Source: an uncultured Pirellulaceae bacterium (GTDB taxonomy: Bacteria; Planctomycetota; Planctomycetia; Pirellulales; Pirellulaceae). Taken from it: a DNA stretch of 56,203 bases. The stretch lies in NCBI GenBank assembly GCA_905480235.1, contig CAJQPP010000007.1, positions 1-56,203 on the forward strand, read 5' to 3'. Below the pieces are notes generated by a model. That model worked only from the letters and a program-made list of their open reading frames with translations. It was not told where the DNA came from and ran no database searches. The translations under genes and the position numbers were made by a program. Shown here piece by piece: positions 56,082 to 56,203 of this stretch; the first letter of the stretch is position 1; each line of letters starts with the position of its first letter.

Positions 56082-56121
56082 ACGAAAAACGGCCGCCTGG
56101 CATTAGGTGGCCGTTTTTCGT
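56082..56121. terminator. Strong bidirectional terminator
   Basis: A 17-bp stem (ACGAAAAACGGCC plus GCCT against AGGT plus GGCCGTTTTTCGT; one G-U pair) with a 6-nt loop. The T-run GTTTTTCG is contained in the right arm and an A-run in the left arm, so it can act on both strands. It follows the 44-codon gene. Confidence 0.88.
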
Positions 56122-56203
56122 TTACGAACTCCGCTAACTCCCTCTTAAAAAAACGTGTCTGGGAAAAGGTTTTGTCTGAAATAGCGGCCCATCAGTCGGC
56201 CAA

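Overview
This 56.2 kb window looks like chromosome from a planctomycete, probably of the Pirellulales/Planctomycetia type. The evidence is the gene content: two DUF1501 proteins, a DUF1549/DUF1553 protein with cytochrome-type haem motifs, a PSCyt1-type cytochrome fused to WD40 repeats, a PPC-domain protein, a ThuA-like protein and many secreted proteins of unknown function. Genes lie on both strands, with many convergent pairs that share strong hairpin terminators. I see no tRNA, rRNA, insertion sequence, prophage or CRISPR array.

Layout. 1-2.95 kb: end of a DUF1501 gene, a sulfotransferase, and a cytosine-C5 methyltransferase that resembles DNMT2/TRDMT1 tRNA methyltransferases rather than restriction-type enzymes. 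3.0-6.8 kb: purL (with a PurS-like N-terminus) and purQ, purine synthesis. 6.9-14.3 kb: a c'-like cytochrome, ApbE, a DUF1992 protein, a membrane protein fused to a spermidine-synthase-like domain, a small anchored protein and a ThuA-like protein. 15.1-23.7 kb: a planctomycete-type operon of DUF1501, PPC, DUF1549/DUF1553 and cytochrome-WD40-coiled-coil proteins. 23.9-33.5 kb: two M48 metalloproteases, a pentapeptide-repeat protein, a small-multidrug-export-like membrane protein, a family 5 uracil-DNA glycosylase, a CPBP protease and a zinc-ribbon membrane protein. 33.8-43.1 kb: nadE, an acyl-CoA desaturase, a BNR/VPS10-like propeller gene broken by one TAG, a ZnuA-like lipoprotein, a PQQ-type propeller and a transglutaminase-like protein. 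43.3-46.4 kb: a proline-rich small protein, an unknown 339-aa protein, a degenerate receiver protein, a divergent PII protein and an APH-fold phosphotransferase. 46.5-49.5 kb: a secreted DsbD-alpha-like protein and a full DsbD-like thiol reductase. 49.5-56.2 kb: purM, glgX, a two-component pair, a DedA/TVP38-family protein and a 44-codon membrane miniprotein before a strong terminator.

The most striking signal is in the DsbD-like gene (47106-49454). Its reading frame is interrupted by one TGA exactly where the first cysteine of the thioredoxin-fold CxxC motif belongs (W-TGA-V-T-C-K). The frame then continues through the rest of the domain. Starting 18 nt after the TGA is a compact 6-bp stem with a GGUC apical loop, which fits a bacterial SECIS element. 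I read this as a selenocysteine-containing DsbD (UxxC). TGA is a normal stop elsewhere in the window, so general TGA reassignment is not the explanation. No selenocysteine machinery lies in the window, so the claim depends on the rest of the genome.

Other second-look items are the bacterial DNMT2-like enzyme, the TAG-broken propeller gene, a PII protein lacking the uridylylation tyrosine, a ZnuA-like protein that seems to have lost metal-ligand histidines, and a 22-bp imperfect tandem repeat upstream of the DUF1501 operon.
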